A DNA stretch of 64,000 nt from the NCBI GenBank assembly GCA_014238155.1, contig JABABQ010000032.1:1-64000 (forward strand). Reading direction: 5' to 3'. Made by a program: the position numbers and the translations under genes. The DNA comes from Rhizobiaceae bacterium. Lineage in GTDB: Bacteria; Pseudomonadota; Alphaproteobacteria; Rhizobiales; Rhizobiaceae. Positions 62,865 to 64,000 of this stretch are shown piece after piece. The number at the start of each line of letters is the position of its first letter. Within the stretch, counting starts at the first letter, position 1. Under the pieces are notes generated by a model. The model ran no database searches. It saw nothing but the letters and a program-made list of their open reading frames with translations, and was not told the DNA's origin.

Positions 62865-63779
62865 TCAACCAGACAAGGCATCCATTTGTCCGCGATACCA
62901 ATCGCCGATCTCGCTGGCGGTCATCCAGCAAACTCCTTCATGACCACCGATATAGTCGAACAATTCTTCCAGATAACGGATGCGATGCGGCACGCCGGTA
63001 ATGTAGGGGTGCATGGAAATTGCCATGATGCGTGCATTGTCCGCACTCTCCTGGTAGAGCCGGTCAAACTGGTCGATACCACGGCGCAGCAGTTCATCCG
63101 AACGATGTTGTTGTAACGCATAGACGGCAATATCGTTTGTCTCCACCGTATAGGGAATCGTGGTAATCATACCAAACGGCGTCTCGATATCCTGTGGCAG
63201 ATCGTCAATCACCCAGTCCGCGACATATTCAATACCGTGCTGGCGCAGCAGATCCAGCGTTTCATCGGTTTCCGTCAGTCCCGGACATTCCCAGGAACGC
63301 GGTGCAACACCGCAAAAATCGGCCAGAGAATCGACAGTATTGGCAATGGCCTGGGATTGATTTTCCAATTTATGGGTCGGCCCCTGCAGGAAGCCGTGCC
63401 CCATAAATTCCCAACCTGCCTCTTTGCCCGCTGAGGCGACGCGTGGATAGGAGTTGCAAACATTGCCGTTGATTGCCAGGGTCGTTGGAATATTCCGATC
63501 GGTCAACGCCTTATATTGCCGCCAGAAACCGGACCGCATGCCGTATTCGTGCCAAGACCAGTTGGGAATGTCGGGCAGCAAAGGCTGCCCCATTGGGGGA
63601 GGCAGAACTGTGCGTGGCATCGGTTTTTCAATCTGCCATTCTTCGACATTCAAAATCACCCAGACAGCCATTCGTTTGCCGTGGGCAAACTGAAGTTTTG
63701 GGCGGTCAACAATCGCCTGATAGGGTATCCGGTCGGTCAGACGCATCGCTGAGCAGCCATAGATGAGCCAATCGCACAT
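62865..63779 (-). CDS. Polysaccharide deacetylase-family protein (PuuE/allantoinase-like)
   Basis: A 304-residue NodB-fold protein of the PuuE-like branch, whose members hydrolyse cyclic amides such as allantoin as well as sugar N-acetyl groups. Segments RIPYQAIVDRPKLQF, MAVWVILNVEEWQ, WEFMGHGFLQGP, and the late SMHPYITGVPHR fit that branch. ATG at 63779 or 63746 is possible; neither has a good ribosome site, and a longer frame to 63878 gives an unlikely hydrophobic N terminus. Convergent with the molybdenum hydroxylase operon. Confidence 0.75.
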   Translation of the reverse strand: MCDWLIYGCSAMRLTDRIPYQAIVDRPKLQFAHGKRMAVWVILNVEEWQIEKPMPRTVLPPPMGQPLLPDIPNWSWHEYGMRSGFWRQYKALTDRNIPTTLAINGNVCNSYPRVASAGKEAGWEFMGHGFLQGPTHKLENQSQAIANTVDSLADFCGVAPRSWECPGLTETDETLDLLRQHGIEYVADWVIDDLPQDIETPFGMITTIPYTVETNDIAVYALQQHRSDELLRRGIDQFDRLYQESADNARIMAISMHPYITGVPHRIRYLEELFDYIGGHEGVCWMTASEIGDWYRGQMDALSG

Positions 63780-64000
63780 ATTGCGATGCGCATGATGAAA
63801 AAACCAAATTCCATAATACAATACTCTCTTAACAAAGGCGGAGCTAATCCAACAGCTGAGGCTCAAATATTTTTTCAATCATTTCTGATAGATAGGGTCC
63901 AATAGTCTGATGAAACAATACGATCACTGACATAAAAAAGGGCGGCCAATGGCCGCCCCAAATGACCCTGATTTTAAAGGCTGCTCAGGGTTTAGTTCAA
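63780..64000. other. Right-edge intergenic region
   Basis: Upstream region of the deacetylase-like gene, then a terminator at 63934-63958. A minus-strand TAA at 63994-63992, preceded by codons for Leu-Asn, may be the end of a gene lying beyond the right edge. Nothing else is recognised. Confidence 0.4.
63934..63958 (-). terminator. Rho-independent terminator, minus strand
   Basis: Stem GGGCGGCC / GGCCGCCC with a three-base loop. On the minus strand it is followed by TTTTTT, as required for a terminator of a minus-strand gene outside the right edge. Confidence 0.85.

Noticed and set aside
1-64000. tRNA, rRNA, CRISPR arrays, prophage or insertion sequences
   Set aside because: No cloverleaf-type sequence, regularly spaced repeats, transposase, integrase or phage genes were recognised on reading both strands.

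Overview
The window is about 64 kb of moderate-GC DNA, densely coded in long same-strand operons. The gene families (Ugp/MsmX-type sugar ABC transporters, a Rrf2/NsrR-type NO regulator, cytochrome c', MttB-type methyltransferase, Cox-type molybdenum hydroxylase, BKACE/DUF849 enzyme, many small LysR/GntR/IclR/TetR/MarR regulators) suggest a metabolically versatile, aerobic Alphaproteobacterium, most likely near Rhizobiales/Rhodobacterales. That placement is inferred from gene content. No rRNA, tRNA, CRISPR array, prophage or insertion sequence was recognised.

Left part (0.4-11.8 kb): a divergent amino-sugar regulon. The minus-strand arm encodes an N-acetylhexosamine kinase, a GntR regulator, a SIS-type glucosamine-6-P deaminase and NagA. 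The plus-strand arm encodes a MurQ-like etherase, a sugar-binding protein, two permeases, a Gfo/Idh/MocA dehydrogenase, an MsmX-type ATPase and an MFS carrier. Two near-identical 17-bp boxes lie in the divergent promoter and are the likely GntR operators. Small GC-rich repeats occupy the first 384 bases.

11.8-24.2 kb: a mixed region with a PP2C-type phosphatase, a cytosolic reductive-dehalogenase-like Fe-S protein, two membrane transporters and a MarR/membrane-protein pair with two matching operators. It also holds a P450 / glutamine-synthetase-like / glutamine-amidotransferase cassette that resembles gamma-glutamylation routes for amines, a hydroxyproline-epimerase-type racemase, and a decayed ECF sigma factor plus a frameshifted SnoaL-like gene.

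24.5-39 kb: an MttB-family methyltransferase and an FAD/GcvT dehydrogenase around a LysR gene (methylated-amine metabolism), a desaturase, a TPR protein, and an XRE regulator next to a membrane protein with an HExxH motif. An NO-response patch follows (cytochrome c', truncated haemoglobin, a tiny membrane protein, an NsrR-like regulator with NsrR-like sites), then a periplasmic L,D-transpeptidase.

39-43.5 kb: a phosphonate-type ABC transporter (PhnD-PhnC-PhnE-PhnE) coupled to a HAD phosphatase, with no C-P lyase gene. Its ATPase has an acidic Asp/Gly tail encoded by a hexanucleotide repeat.

43.7-63.8 kb: a large catabolic island. An IclR regulator faces an 11-gene operon (cyclase-family hydrolase, cupin, SDR, 3-hydroxyacyl-CoA-dehydrogenase-family enzyme, complete Liv-type transporter, BKACE enzyme, metallo-beta-lactamase-fold hydrolase). 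Next come a second cyclase-family hydrolase, a two-component flavin monooxygenase operon with its TetR regulator, a peroxiredoxin-like gene, a CoxMSL-type molybdenum hydroxylase and an allantoinase/PuuE-type deacetylase. A 22-bp box upstream of the monooxygenase recurs, inverted, upstream of the molybdenum hydroxylase with 20 of 22 bases identical. This ties the two oxidation modules into one TetR regulon. The substrate is not evident; an (N-hetero)aromatic or cyclic amide compound fits the enzyme set. This island is the best candidate in the window for an undescribed system.
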